A stretch of DNA of 46,514 nucleotides from Burkholderiales bacterium (GTDB taxonomy: Bacteria > Pseudomonadota > Gammaproteobacteria > Burkholderiales > Burkholderiaceae_C). Below, piece by piece: positions 17,724-26,358 of this stretch. How positions within the stretch are numbered: position 1 is the stretch's first letter; the number at the start of each line of letters is the position of its first letter. The stretch spans positions 1-46,514 of the forward strand of contig CANNRR010000008.1 in assembly GCA_947508055.1 (NCBI GenBank), given 5' to 3'. Below the pieces are notes generated by a model. It was not told where the DNA came from. It made no database searches and saw nothing but the letters and a program-made list of their open reading frames with translations. Position numbers and translations under genes: made by a program.

Positions 17724-18032
17724 ATGAACGAAATCACCACTGACGACAAAGTCGTTGCAACCACGGAATCATGTCAGATTAATCCTGATGTGCTCCAGAA
17801 TATCAGCGTAACCCTTTCGTTTGAAGTGGGACGTGCACAGATAAAGATAAAAGATCTGATGCGTCTGACTCAAGGAAGCGTGGTCGAGTTGGATCGAATC
17901 GCAGGAGAGCCACTGGACTTACTGGTCAATAACACGGTTGTAGCACAGGGTGAGGTGGTGCTGGTGAATGAACGCTATGGCATTCGCCTGACTCGGGTTG
18001 TCCCAGCCACCGATCGAATCAAAAACCTTTAG
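17724..18032 (+). CDS. fliN: Flagellar motor switch protein FliN
   Basis: 102-aa SpoA-domain C-ring protein. After a short acidic N-terminus comes the complete domain: VTLSFEVGRAQIKIKDLMRLTQGSVVELDRIAGEPLDLLVNNTVVAQGEVVLVNERYGIRLTRV, which is nearly the family consensus. It forms the base of the switch with FliM and docks the FliH-FliI ATPase. Starts 18 bases after fliM; fliG, fliH and fliI are not in this window. Confidence 0.97.
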   Translation: MNEITTDDKVVATTESCQINPDVLQNISVTLSFEVGRAQIKIKDLMRLTQGSVVELDRIAGEPLDLLVNNTVVAQGEVVLVNERYGIRLTRVVPATDRIKNL

Positions 18033-18040
18033 AGCAATTC

Positions 18041-18340
18041 ATGGGCACCGTAGGCATTGGATTTGATTGGGTTCGCTACTTGGGAAGCATGGCGCTAGTG
18101 CTATTGCTTCTCGCGGGGCTGATGTTGCTATTGCGGCGGTTTAAAGCGCAGCAACGTGAACAACATGTTGGGAATCAACTGCATTTGCTAGAAACAATAA
18201 ATGTTGGACCACGACAAAAAATTTCCTTGCTGCGCGTTGGCTCAAATCAGGTTCTTATAGGTATCGCACCCGGCCAATTTACCGCTCTCGGTCATTGGGC
18301 AGATTCGCAAGCTACGCGGGAGACTGATTTTGTTTCGTAA
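18041..18340 (+). CDS. fliO: Flagellar biosynthesis protein FliO
   Basis: 99-aa small membrane protein that assists FliP assembly into the export gate. One span (about 10-30, LGSMALVLLLLAGLMLLLRRF), then a short cytosolic domain with the FliO pattern LLETINVGPRQKISLLRVGSNQVLIGIAPGQFTALG. AGAG lies ahead of the ATG. Its end overlaps the TTG start of fliP. Confidence 0.93.
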   Translation: MGTVGIGFDWVRYLGSMALVLLLLAGLMLLLRRFKAQQREQHVGNQLHLLETINVGPRQKISLLRVGSNQVLIGIAPGQFTALGHWADSQATRETDFVS

Positions 18341-19064
18341 GCTCTTTGCCCTTATCCTATTGGTGGTCCCACTGGCGGCAATAGCGCAAGGACTTCCAAT
18401 GATCAACGTCAGCAGTATTGGGAAAGATACACAGTACAGCCTGTCCCTCCAACTACTGGCACTGATGACGACCATCACGCTGCTGCCATCGCTGCTGTTG
18501 ATGATGACGTCGTTTGTTCGAATCATCATCGTCATGTCGATCCTTCGTCAGGCATTGGGAACAGGGCAAACGCCACCTAATACGGTGCTGGTGGGGCTCT
18601 CTCTGTTCTTGACACTTTTCATCATGTCACCCGTACTCACTCAGGTACACCAGAAAGCGTTGATCCCCTATCTCCAACAAGGAATGAATTTCGACAATGC
18701 TCTAGCGGCGGCAGAGGCGCCGATACGTGGTTTCATGATTAAACAAACCCGGGAAGATGACATTGCTCTATTTATGGAGATGGCCCATAAGGATGAGGTT
18801 GCCGGATCAGAAACGGTTCCCTTCACCACCTTGGTTCCGGCATTCATTACTTCAGAGTTAAAAAGCGCTTTCGCTATTGGATTTCTTATCTATATCCCCT
18901 TTGTTGTCATTGATCTCATTGTTGCCAGCGTGCTGATGTCCATGGGCATGATGATGTTGTCACCCATGATGATATCGATGCCATTCAAGTTGATGCTATT
19001 TGTTCTCGTGGATGGATGGAGCCTCGTGTTGGGGTCGCTGGCGGCCAGCTTTGTGATTTCGTGA
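18330..19064 (+). CDS. fliP: Flagellar export gate protein FliP
   Basis: 244-aa core subunit of the FliPQR export channel. A cleavable signal sequence (1-19, cleavage near AIA-QG) is typical of FliP. The conserved segments are obvious: LLALMTTITLLPSLLLMMTSFVRIIIVMSILRQALGTGQTPPN and VPAFITSELKSAFAIGFLIYIPFVVIDLI. The start is TTG at 18330, with GGGAG 7 bases upstream; it overlaps the end of fliO by 11 bases, so translation is probably coupled. Confidence 0.96.
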   Translation: MFRKLFALILLVVPLAAIAQGLPMINVSSIGKDTQYSLSLQLLALMTTITLLPSLLLMMTSFVRIIIVMSILRQALGTGQTPPNTVLVGLSLFLTLFIMSPVLTQVHQKALIPYLQQGMNFDNALAAAEAPIRGFMIKQTREDDIALFMEMAHKDEVAGSETVPFTTLVPAFITSELKSAFAIGFLIYIPFVVIDLIVASVLMSMGMMMLSPMMISMPFKLMLFVLVDGWSLVLGSLAASFVIS

Positions 19065-19074
19065 AGGATTAAAA

Positions 19075-19344
19075 ATGGACATCGCAACCGTAGTCGATCT
19101 GGGACACCAAGCCCTCTGGATGACAGTTCTCATCTCGGCCCCCCTGCTTGGGATAGCTTTGGCCGTCGGACTGCTGATTGGTGTCATCCAGGCAGCTACT
19201 TCGATCAACGAATCAACTCTGAGCTTCATTCCGAAAGTTGCCGCCTTGGCGATTACATTGGCAATTGCCGGTGGCTGGCAGTTAGGCTTGCTGGTTGACT
19301 TTACGCGCAGTCTGTTTCACCGTATTCCGACCATCTTTTACTGA
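19075..19344 (+). CDS. fliQ: Flagellar export gate protein FliQ
   Basis: 89 aa, two membrane helices, the full family length. Opens MDIATVVDLGHQALWMTVLISAPLLG and has AVGLLIGVIQAATSINESTLSFIPK, the family signature, in the loop. Forms the PQR export-gate complex together with FliP and FliR. 10 bases after fliP, with AAGGAT as ribosome site. Confidence 0.97.
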   Translation: MDIATVVDLGHQALWMTVLISAPLLGIALAVGLLIGVIQAATSINESTLSFIPKVAALAITLAIAGGWQLGLLVDFTRSLFHRIPTIFY

Positions 19345-19362
19345 ACCAGCGTTTGGTACGCC

Positions 19363-20133
19363 ATGAACCTGCTCGCTGCAGATATCGTTGAACGTTTCTA
19401 TACGTTTCTTTGGCCGATGCTAAGAATATCGGCACTACTCATTGCCGCACCGGTATTCTCCTTGCATGCTTTGAATCTGCGCATTCGAATACTACTGGCT
19501 CTGTCCCTGACCTGGCTGGTTTATCCGCTACATCAGTGGCCTCGAATCGACCCGATATCTGCCGTCGGAATTTTGGAAATACTTAACCAGTTGGCAATTG
19601 GACTCCTGATGGGCCTGACGCTACAGGTGGTCACCGCAGCCCTATTGGTTGCCGGTCAATCGATTTCCAATGCGATGGGCCTTTCAATTGCCAACATGCT
19701 TGATCCTAACCTCGGAAATGTCCCAGTTCTTGCGCAGTTTTTACTTATTCTTTCGACTTTGATATTCGTTGGCCTGGGCGGGCACGCAATCTTGCTGGGA
19801 TTGGTAGTGGAGAGCTTTTCAACCATGCCCATAGGTAGCCAATTGGTAAGTCAGGAGGCCTGGGCGCATCTGGTGACTTGGAGTTCGATGATGTTTTTGG
19901 GCGCTGTTTTGACTGCTATGCCGGTAATGGTGACCTTGCTCTTTATTAATATTGGATTGGGTGTTGCCACGCGGGCAGCACCTAGTTTGAACATATTTTC
20001 CGTCGGATTTCCAGCCATGATCGTTGCTGGTTTTGCTGTACTGATGCTTGCTTTACCCAGCATTACAGGGCGGATGCAGTGGCTCTGGTTGCAGGGTTTT
20101 GTACAAGTCCGAAGCGTAGTTGGAGTCAACTGA
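19363..20133 (+). CDS. fliR: Flagellar export gate protein FliR
   Basis: 256-aa polytopic protein with about six hydrophobic segments, one copy per export gate. Characteristic stretches are FLWPMLRISALLIAAPVFS near the start and LNQLAIGLLMGLTLQVVTAALLVAGQSISNAMGLSIANMLDPN in the middle. It closes with a hydrophobic segment and the LQGFVQVRS tail. 18 bases after fliQ, 14 before flhB. Confidence 0.96.
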   Translation: MNLLAADIVERFYTFLWPMLRISALLIAAPVFSLHALNLRIRILLALSLTWLVYPLHQWPRIDPISAVGILEILNQLAIGLLMGLTLQVVTAALLVAGQSISNAMGLSIANMLDPNLGNVPVLAQFLLILSTLIFVGLGGHAILLGLVVESFSTMPIGSQLVSQEAWAHLVTWSSMMFLGAVLTAMPVMVTLLFINIGLGVATRAAPSLNIFSVGFPAMIVAGFAVLMLALPSITGRMQWLWLQGFVQVRSVVGVN

Positions 20134-20147
20134 AAGTGGCATGAATA

Positions 20148-21311
20148 ATGTCAGATGACGATAGCTCCCAACGCACCGAGCAGCCGACTGCCCGGCGTCT
20201 CAGGCGCGCTCGCGATGAGGGTCAAGTAGCGCGTTCGGTCGAACTCTCGGCTGCGGCGGTCATGCTTTGCGCAACCGCGATGTTTTACACGGTAGGGGGC
20301 ACCTGGCTGAGGTCGTTGACTAGCTACTTTGCATCAGGTTTTACATTCGATCGAAAACTTCTGGAAACGCCGGCGCTATTACCCGCTGCATTTGCCAGTC
20401 AGTTGGGGCAAGCCTTTGTTCTCTTGCTGCCGGTTATGCTGATGGTCCTGGTCGTCGCCGTGCTTGCCGCTGGTGCCACTGGGGGTTATCTGTTTTCAAT
20501 TGATTCTGTGTTGCCAAAGGCGTCCAAGATCAACCCATTCACGGGGCTCAAGAGAATGTTTGGACCCGCTGCCTGGGTTGAACTCATCAAGGCGCTGCTC
20601 AAGGTCTCAATTGTCACTGTGGTTTTGCTGCTGCTGATAGATCGGCATTCTTCCGAACTTCTCTTGCTTGGTTCCATGGCATTAAAACCAGGTTTGGACC
20701 TTGCAGGGTCACTGATCAGCGAGTCGGCGCTTTGGCTGACTTTCAGCCTTGTCTTCATTGCCATGATTGATGTGCCCTATCAGCGCCAAACCTTTATGAA
20801 GCGCATGCTGATGACGAAACAGGAAGTCAGGGACGAGATGAAAGATGTCGAAGGACGTCCGGAAGTGAAGGCGCAAATTCGTAGGCGGCAGCGTGAAGTG
20901 GCCAACGCAAGAATGATGCAAAAAGTCAAGGAGGCCGATGTCATCATTACCAATCCGGAGCATTTTGCAGTCGCTCTTTCTTACGATCCAAGCTCTGATG
21001 GTGCCCCCATCCTGCTGGCCAAAGGTGCTGATCACATGGCATTGAGAATTCGCTCAGAAGCCAAAAGTCATGGTGTCGAAATTTTTGCTGCTCCGGAACT
21101 TGCACGCGCCCTCTATTTCACCACCGACCTGGAGCAACCGATTCCGGATGCACTGTACTTTGCTGTGGCACAAGTCATAGCCTATGTCTTTGGTCTTGGG
21201 CAGGTTCATCCCGGAATTGCTCCGATGCCAAGGCCCATGCCGCAGATTCCCGCTTCCATGCTGTTTGATTCAGATGGCCACCTTGTTTCAACACAGGAGC
21301 AGTCAAAATGA
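20148..21311 (+). CDS. flhB: Flagellar export switch protein FlhB
   Basis: 387-aa export-switch protein with four spans and a self-cleaving cytosolic domain. The N-terminus is SSQRTEQPTARRLRRARDEGQVARS, the family signature. The cleavage motif is N269-P270-E271-H272 (TNPEHFAVAL), with Glu where enteric FlhB has Thr; the catalytic Asn-Pro is intact. It follows fliR in the normal order, and its stop overlaps the ATG of the next gene by four bases (ATGA). A separate FlhB C-domain-like protein is encoded at 34348. Confidence 0.96.
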   Translation: MSDDDSSQRTEQPTARRLRRARDEGQVARSVELSAAAVMLCATAMFYTVGGTWLRSLTSYFASGFTFDRKLLETPALLPAAFASQLGQAFVLLLPVMLMVLVVAVLAAGATGGYLFSIDSVLPKASKINPFTGLKRMFGPAAWVELIKALLKVSIVTVVLLLLIDRHSSELLLLGSMALKPGLDLAGSLISESALWLTFSLVFIAMIDVPYQRQTFMKRMLMTKQEVRDEMKDVEGRPEVKAQIRRRQREVANARMMQKVKEADVIITNPEHFAVALSYDPSSDGAPILLAKGADHMALRIRSEAKSHGVEIFAAPELARALYFTTDLEQPIPDALYFAVAQVIAYVFGLGQVHPGIAPMPRPMPQIPASMLFDSDGHLVSTQEQSK

Positions 21312-22519
21312 AAATGCCACAGAACACAGCTGATGAAAATATCCCGGGCTTTTTCCCCTTGTTTTTTCGAGCCGTTGATCGTCTTCGTCTCGAAGGCTAT
21401 GTTTTGGCGCTGACGCAGAGCGGAATGAGCCTGTCATTGGTCAGCAACCATGAGGCCATTCTTGATCACTACAGTGCCATCTTGCTGGCCCGACTGCGTC
21501 AGTCCGCACCCGACGTTGCAGTTGAAGTCTACTTCCCGGCCAGTTCTGAGGCCTTGCTGCGGCGATTCAATGAAATCCTGATCAATAGTTCGATACAGGA
21601 TGCTATGGACGGCAAAGTTAGTCTTGCTGCACCGCGCATATGGATGGTTCATGATGCCAGCGCTTTACCAGATCACGAAATTCAACTTTTGGCGCGTTTG
21701 GTTCAGCACTTTCCTGCTGCCAACATTCGCGTTGTGTTGCTCATGGCGTTGGCCAACCAAAAGCCAAACCTGTTAAGTTCTTTCGGTCGTCGCATTTTGT
21801 GCTGGGATATTGAACCTCCCACGGCTGAACAGGCTGACAACATGCTCGTTGAAGCCCGAGTGGATGGGCGGGAAGTTGCGGCACGTGCCCTTCTCAAGAA
21901 GTTATCACTCCCTCTTGCGAAGCCGAGCGCGTCAGACCCTGTCGCCCCGGCCACGCCGTCGTCAACTGCCCCAGTTTTTGAAGATAACCACTGGAAGCCT
22001 GAGGCGTCACTGCCACACGGCGGGCGGTGGAAATTACTACTGGGGGGAGTTGCCCTATTGATCATTTCGACGCTATTGGTGGCAATGTATTACGCTTCTT
22101 CGCAGCGTATGAACGGACTTAACTGGAACTGGCAGGCGTTGTTGGCTGGAGGGAATCCGATGGTAAACGTCTCCTTGCCTAGCGTGCCGGTCAACGCTCC
22201 AATGACCGTGACTGACCCATTGGTCAGTGCCAGTGCAGTTGCAACGCCTCAGTTCGCCAGCGCAGCGAGTTCGCCTGCAGTCACTGCGAGCGATCCTGAA
22301 AAATTGGACGGCCGGACCGAAGTCGTTAAGGAAGAGGTAATTGAAGCGGCTATCGAACGTTCGGTTGCGACCAGTCGACCCAGTGAGATGTTGGTCGGAC
22401 AGGGCGTGGTGGAGAAGACGCCAAAAGCTTCCCGGAATCGTTCGGCGCTGTTCATGAAGGCGCAATCTAGCCCGACCGTTGTGGAGATCGACACGACACA
22501 GCGCAAGGAGAAGAATTGA
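21308..22519 (+). CDS. Unknown membrane protein with a degenerate ExeA/DamX-like ATPase domain
   Basis: 403 aa. The first 200 residues look like an AAA-type domain of the ExeA/DamX sort (alternating strands and helices; RIWMVHDASALPDHEIQLLARLVQHF resembles a Walker B plus sensor stretch), but there is no P-loop and the Walker B acidic pair is replaced by HDA, so ATP hydrolysis is unlikely. After a Pro/Ser-rich linker there is one span (about 243-262) and a Ser/Ala/Val-rich probable periplasmic tail. Translation is coupled to flhB by an ATGA overlap, so it should be made with the export apparatus. The domain assignment is by eye and only moderate. Confidence 0.75.
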   Translation: MKMPQNTADENIPGFFPLFFRAVDRLRLEGYVLALTQSGMSLSLVSNHEAILDHYSAILLARLRQSAPDVAVEVYFPASSEALLRRFNEILINSSIQDAMDGKVSLAAPRIWMVHDASALPDHEIQLLARLVQHFPAANIRVVLLMALANQKPNLLSSFGRRILCWDIEPPTAEQADNMLVEARVDGREVAARALLKKLSLPLAKPSASDPVAPATPSSTAPVFEDNHWKPEASLPHGGRWKLLLGGVALLIISTLLVAMYYASSQRMNGLNWNWQALLAGGNPMVNVSLPSVPVNAPMTVTDPLVSASAVATPQFASAASSPAVTASDPEKLDGRTEVVKEEVIEAAIERSVATSRPSEMLVGQGVVEKTPKASRNRSALFMKAQSSPTVVEIDTTQRKEKN

Positions 22520-22929
22520 TGCAAGAGTCACAATTTGTCCGCAACCAGGAACCCCATGAGGTCAGCTTGTCAGAGGGCAGCCGTGTTGCTAAAGGTAAAT
22601 CATTCGATGCTGGGGCACCTGTCGTGCGCCAGTTGATTGTGGATTCCGAGTCACTTGATATTGCACAGGCTTTTGACGACAGAAAGGTCAAGTTACCAGA
22701 GCCGATTTCTACGCCACCGCTCAACGAGGCTAACTTGATAGTTGAAATCGTTGCGGTAGTGGAGGGCAATCCGCCTAACGCAAAGCTGGCACTACCAACC
22801 AAGGCGGCAATAGCCGTAGTCGAGACAGAAATGAATTTCCCGGCACGATTGATTCATCTAAAGATTGAAAACGACAGAGTTCGTACAGAGCTCGATAGCC
22901 TTGAGAGCACTTTTAGCTCCGGCGTTTGA
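22519..22929 (+). CDS. Hypothetical protein, 136 aa
   Basis: Not recognised. Soluble and acidic with no membrane segment or signal peptide. The C-terminus is a charged helix (LIHLKIENDRVRTELDSLE) likely to be a coiled coil. ATG at 22519 overlaps the previous TGA (TGATG) and has AAGGAG 8 bases upstream, a strong site. Second of three unknown genes that trail flhB; its conservation next to flhB elsewhere would be informative. Confidence 0.7.
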   Translation: MQESQFVRNQEPHEVSLSEGSRVAKGKSFDAGAPVVRQLIVDSESLDIAQAFDDRKVKLPEPISTPPLNEANLIVEIVAVVEGNPPNAKLALPTKAAIAVVETEMNFPARLIHLKIENDRVRTELDSLESTFSSGV

Positions 22930-22970
22930 GCTTGCCCACGCAATCCCTCCCAAGAATTCAGGTGAACCCT

Positions 22971-23831
22971 ATGACCATTGATTCAACTTCCCCACCGGTC
23001 GCCGAGGAAACTGGCACTACAGAGGCGCCTCCACCAACGCCGGTCGAGTTATCAGAAAATAGTTCATTGCCAAGCGGGCCACGAGACTTGGAGGGTGAGG
23101 TCACGAATGATATTAAGTCGGCGATCTTCGATTCGGCGGAGTTGGCCACTCGCAGTGCTTCGTTGGCTGCAAAGGCCGGACTTGAACTGCATCAAGCTGC
23201 CCAGGAATTGATACGAACATCAGCCTCGCAGCTGAGGATGAACAAGATTTTGCTGGGCGCCTTTGCTGGACTCTTGTTGGTGGTTCTTGGCCTGTTCGCG
23301 CTGATCAGCTACCGATTGCAGGATCGCGTCAGTCAGCTCGATGCGATGGTCTTAGCGGTTGGCAAAAGGGTTATAAGCATGGACGCCGCTGTTGAACTAT
23401 TTAATTCGGTCAGTGATGTCGTTAGAGACGTGTCCCAAAAGCAGGATGCGATCAGCAATGCACAGGCAAAACTTGAGCAACGCATCATGGACGCGGTGAA
23501 GAGCACGCAATCAGTGCCTGACGTGAAGACCAACCCAGTTGAGGATAAGAATATAGAGGTAATCAGGTTGGTCCAAGAAGTAAACGCAAAGCTTGTGCAG
23601 CAGGCCAATGCTGCAAAGTTGACCTCTACCCAAATCCAAAAGCTACAAAACAGTATTCCAGACGCCGGTAACTGTCGCCGCGAAATGGAGGCCATCGTGT
23701 TGCAAGTGAAGGAACGTGCTGTGCCGGAAACTGGGCCTAGCATAGTTGCACCGAGTGTGGTTAAGCAGCGCGAGCGACTGGTTCAATTCCCCAGGACATC
23801 TCCATTGGGTCAATCGACTGAAAAACCATGA
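22971..23831 (+). CDS. Hypothetical single-span coiled-coil membrane protein
   Basis: 286 aa from ATG 22971, which has AGGTGA seven bases upstream; an in-frame TTG at 22926 is a weaker alternative. A Pro-rich acidic leader (1-40) and a helical region (45-90) precede one span (93-113, ILLGAFAGLLLVVLGLFALIS). The rest is long, charged helix with heptad-like spacing (115-250), so it probably forms a coiled-coil rod. No known family is recognised. It ends 24 bases before the convergent sigma-54 activator and is the last gene of the fliK-flhB transcription unit. Confidence 0.75.
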   Translation: MTIDSTSPPVAEETGTTEAPPPTPVELSENSSLPSGPRDLEGEVTNDIKSAIFDSAELATRSASLAAKAGLELHQAAQELIRTSASQLRMNKILLGAFAGLLLVVLGLFALISYRLQDRVSQLDAMVLAVGKRVISMDAAVELFNSVSDVVRDVSQKQDAISNAQAKLEQRIMDAVKSTQSVPDVKTNPVEDKNIEVIRLVQEVNAKLVQQANAAKLTSTQIQKLQNSIPDAGNCRREMEAIVLQVKERAVPETGPSIVAPSVVKQRERLVQFPRTSPLGQSTEKP

Positions 23832-23855
23832 TTTAGGAGACAAAAAAGTTCGAAA

Positions 23856-24968
23856 CTAGGTTGGGCGCAGGCCAAATTTCTGAATTTTTTCGATCAGTGT
23901 TGTCCTCTGAAGATTCAATATGCGCGCTGTTTGCGAAATATTGCCATTGGTGCGACTTAACGCCTGCGCGATGAGATCACGTTCAATCTCCGCTAGGCGG
24001 TGTTTTAAGGACAAGCCCTCCGGCGGAAGAATCGGAAGGGCTTGTGACAGCATTGTGATCTTTTCCAGATCGTTGACCCTGGAGCCCAAGGTGCCGACCG
24101 CTGCTTCAATTTCAGTCGACTGCGTATTGACCGCAAGGCCTGGTCTCAAATCCTCGCCGACCAGCTGAATACTTTGTAATGCAACCAAGCCCCTTGGCAG
24201 CAAAGTGGCCGGCAATGACTGAAATTCCAGGCATTGGCCTGCAAAGAGTGTGCTAAATCGATCAATCAGGTTAGATAGTTCACGGACATTTCCAGGCCAG
24301 GCATATGCCTGCAACGCTTGCACAAAGTCTTGTGAAAAGGTTATCCGGTCCTGACTCGCAGCAGCATGCAACTTGGCGAAATGGTCCAGCAACATCGGAA
24401 CGTCACATGCTCTCTCTCGAAGTGCCTGTGTATTCAGTGGAATAACGTTCAGTCGATAGTACAGGTCTTCTCGGAAGCGGCCAGCGTTGATCTCTTCTTC
24501 CAGGTCTCGGTGCGTGGCAGCGATCACTCGGACATCCACCGGAATTGATCGTACGCCACCGACTGGGTCAACCGTTTTCTCCTGTAGCACGCGCAGCAAT
24601 TTGACCTGAATGTCTAGCGACATGTCACCAATTTCGTCAAGAAATATGGATCCACCGTGTGCCAGTTCAAACCGGCCCATCTTGTCTGTTATGGCTCCCG
24701 TGAAGGAGCCCTTCTTGTGCCCGAATAGCTCACTCTCCAACAACTCTTTGGGTATGGCGGCGCAGTTGATCGGGACAAAATTGCCGTTAGAGCGGTTTGA
24801 CTGATTGTGAAGAGTGCGCGCGACGATCTCCTTGCCAGTGCCACTCTCTCCTGTGATCAAAACGGTAGAACTTGAAATAGCTACCACTTCAATGATCTTG
24901 CGCAGAGCCCGCATTCCTTCGCTTTCCCCGATGAATGCAAGAGAATTGCTGGAGTTTTTTTTATTCAA
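23856..24968 (-). CDS. Sigma-54-dependent transcriptional activator without N-terminal sensory domain
   Basis: 370-aa bacterial enhancer-binding protein. AAA+ domain: Walker A GESGTGKE, the sigma-54 contact loop [15 protein letters not shown] (GSFTGA for GAFTGA), Walker [12 protein letters not shown], arginine-finger region [13 protein letters not shown]. The C-terminal Fis-type helix-turn-helix reads [26 protein letters not shown]. The domain starts within 10 residues of the N-terminus, so the receiver or FleQ domain of FlrA/FlrC/FleQ is absent. The start is TTG directly after an in-frame TAG; the next ATG would cut into the AAA+ domain. Sigma-54 promoters in front of flgA, flgB and the LysM gene are its likely targets. 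FlrC- or FleQ-like role inferred. Confidence 0.9.
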   Translation of the reverse strand: MNKKNSSNSLAFIGESEGMRALRKIIEVVAISSSTVLITGESGTGKEIVARTLHNQSNRSNGNFVPINCAAIPKELLESELFGHKKGSFTGAITDKMGRFELAHGGSIFLDEIGDMSLDIQVKLLRVLQEKTVDPVGGVRSIPVDVRVIAATHRDLEEEINAGRFREDLYYRLNVIPLNTQALRERACDVPMLLDHFAKLHAAASQDRITFSQDFVQALQAYAWPGNVRELSNLIDRFSTLFAGQCLEFQSLPATLLPRGLVALQSIQLVGEDLRPGLAVNTQSTEIEAAVGTLGSRVNDLEKITMLSQALPILPPEGLSLKHRLAEIERDLIAQALSRTNGNISQTARILNLQRTTLIEKIQKFGLRPT

Positions 24969-25029
24969 CTAAGTATCCCGAGATTTTGAAAATTAAACTT
25001 TAGGGGACTAACCTTGATGAAATGCGAAC

Positions 25030-25101
25030 ACCGCTATCAGCGGAACTGTTGCGTGATGGGTGGATGACGACCCAATCTACGAGCGGCAAGATAACGTTGC
25101 C
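25030..25101. other. Two inverted repeats in the divergent spacer
   Basis: In the 193-base gap between the activator and the first Sel1 gene there are two stem-forming repeats: CCGCT-ATC-AGCGG near 25031 and CGGCAA-GATAACG-TTGCCG near 25082. Neither is followed by a T-run, so they are more likely operators or leader structures than terminators. No clear sigma-54 or sigma-28 promoter was found in this spacer. Confidence 0.35.
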
Positions 25102-25161
25102 GACACTGCGCCCATGATAACAGGGTAAGATAAAAGAACTTGACCAGTCAAGAGGTAAACA

Positions 25162-26343
25162 GTGAAAAGTTTAGCTGAAGATGCGCAAGCCGAATGGGTC
25201 AATGCAGACTCCGTACCGCCATCAATCTGTTTGCCATCGACAGGGGTTGACTGCGGAGTAGCCCAGAACAACCTTGGGTTCATGTATGCCAACGGGCGCG
25301 GGGTCAAACAGGATTACGTTGAAGCGCTCAAATGGTACGGCTTGGCTGCACAGCAGGGCTATGAGGCAGCGCAGATAAATCTTGGCGTCATGTATGCCAA
25401 CGGGCAGGGTGTTGAGCAAGATTACTCGCAGACGCTGAACTGGTATAGATTGGCGGCGGACAGGGGGTCTTCAGTCGCTCAGTATGGACTTGGTGTCATG
25501 TATGCCAACGGGCACGGCCTAGCGAAAGACGATGTGCAGGCACGCCAATGGTATTTGCTTGCAGCGGATCAGGGGCATGTGCAGTCGCAATTCAATCTGG
25601 GTTTGATGTTTCTCACTGGTCAGGGTGGTGATTCCGATGAGGCGAAAGCAATCAGCTGGTTTGAAGCAGCCGCAGACCAGGGCAGCGCGGCGGCCCAGTA
25701 CAACCTCGGCGTACTGCACGAAAGTGGCGCCGGCGTTTCGCAGAATGGGGAGGTGGCACTGGGTTGGTATCTTCTCGCGGCAACGCAGGGCGATGTTTTA
25801 GCACAGGTCAATCTTGGATTGCTTTATCACAATGGTCAGGGTGTGGCGCAGGATTTTGCGCAGGCGCTCAAGTGGTACCACCTGGCTGCGGTTGAAGGCG
25901 ACGCAAACGCACAATTTAATATTGGTGTTATGCATGCGAATGGTCAAGGTGTGGCAAGAAACAGCATGCAGGCCTTGCGCTGGTTTGAGTTGTCTGCAGT
26001 CCAAGGAGACAGATTTGCCCAACACAATCTGGGTCTCCTATATCAAAGTGGGGATGGCGTTGCACAAGACTACGCTGAGGCGTTCAAGTGGTTTCGTCTT
26101 TCGGCTGCACAGGGGTTTACGCCAGCACAAGTTGACATGGGGTGGATGTATGCCAACGGGCAAGGCACGCTTCAGGAATATGAACGCGCCCATATGTGGT
26201 TCAACATTGGTGCTGCGGCAGGCGATGCAGACGCATTGAACGGACGCGAACTCATTGCCAAACAAATGACGCCACAGCAAATTGCGCAAGCACAGAAGAT
26301 GGCCCGTGACTGCCGGGAGCGCAGTTTTGTCGACCTTGATTGA
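25162..26343 (+). CDS. Sel1-repeat protein, nine repeats
   Basis: 393 aa with no signal peptide. Nine roughly 36-residue Sel1 units follow a short head, each with the signature NLGVMYANGQGVEQDY...ALKWYRLAA..G. The C-terminal cap (MTPQQIAQAQKMARDCRE) also occurs in other Sel1 proteins. The head MKSLAEDAQAEWVNADS matches that of the 29103 protein (MKSLLDEADAAYSRGDY), so the two are paralogues, this one with a partly degraded first helix pair. GTG start with AGAGG six bases upstream. Sel1 proteins act as scaffolds; target unknown. First gene of a five-member co-directional block. Confidence 0.9.
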   Translation: MKSLAEDAQAEWVNADSVPPSICLPSTGVDCGVAQNNLGFMYANGRGVKQDYVEALKWYGLAAQQGYEAAQINLGVMYANGQGVEQDYSQTLNWYRLAADRGSSVAQYGLGVMYANGHGLAKDDVQARQWYLLAADQGHVQSQFNLGLMFLTGQGGDSDEAKAISWFEAAADQGSAAAQYNLGVLHESGAGVSQNGEVALGWYLLAATQGDVLAQVNLGLLYHNGQGVAQDFAQALKWYHLAAVEGDANAQFNIGVMHANGQGVARNSMQALRWFELSAVQGDRFAQHNLGLLYQSGDGVAQDYAEAFKWFRLSAAQGFTPAQVDMGWMYANGQGTLQEYERAHMWFNIGAAAGDADALNGRELIAKQMTPQQIAQAQKMARDCRERSFVDLD

Positions 26344-26358
26344 AACCAAATACAGTCA

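Noticed and set aside
20952..20963. NPEH instead of NPTH in FlhB as an inactive cleavage site
   Set aside because: Asn-Pro, which takes part in the cleavage, is intact and the third position varies between homologues, so loss of cleavage is not supported.
24977..25010. TAAAGTTT on the minus strand upstream of the sigma-54 activator as a sigma-28 promoter
   Set aside because: The -35 octamer fits but no GCCGA-like -10 occurs at the proper distance (TCTCGGGA instead).
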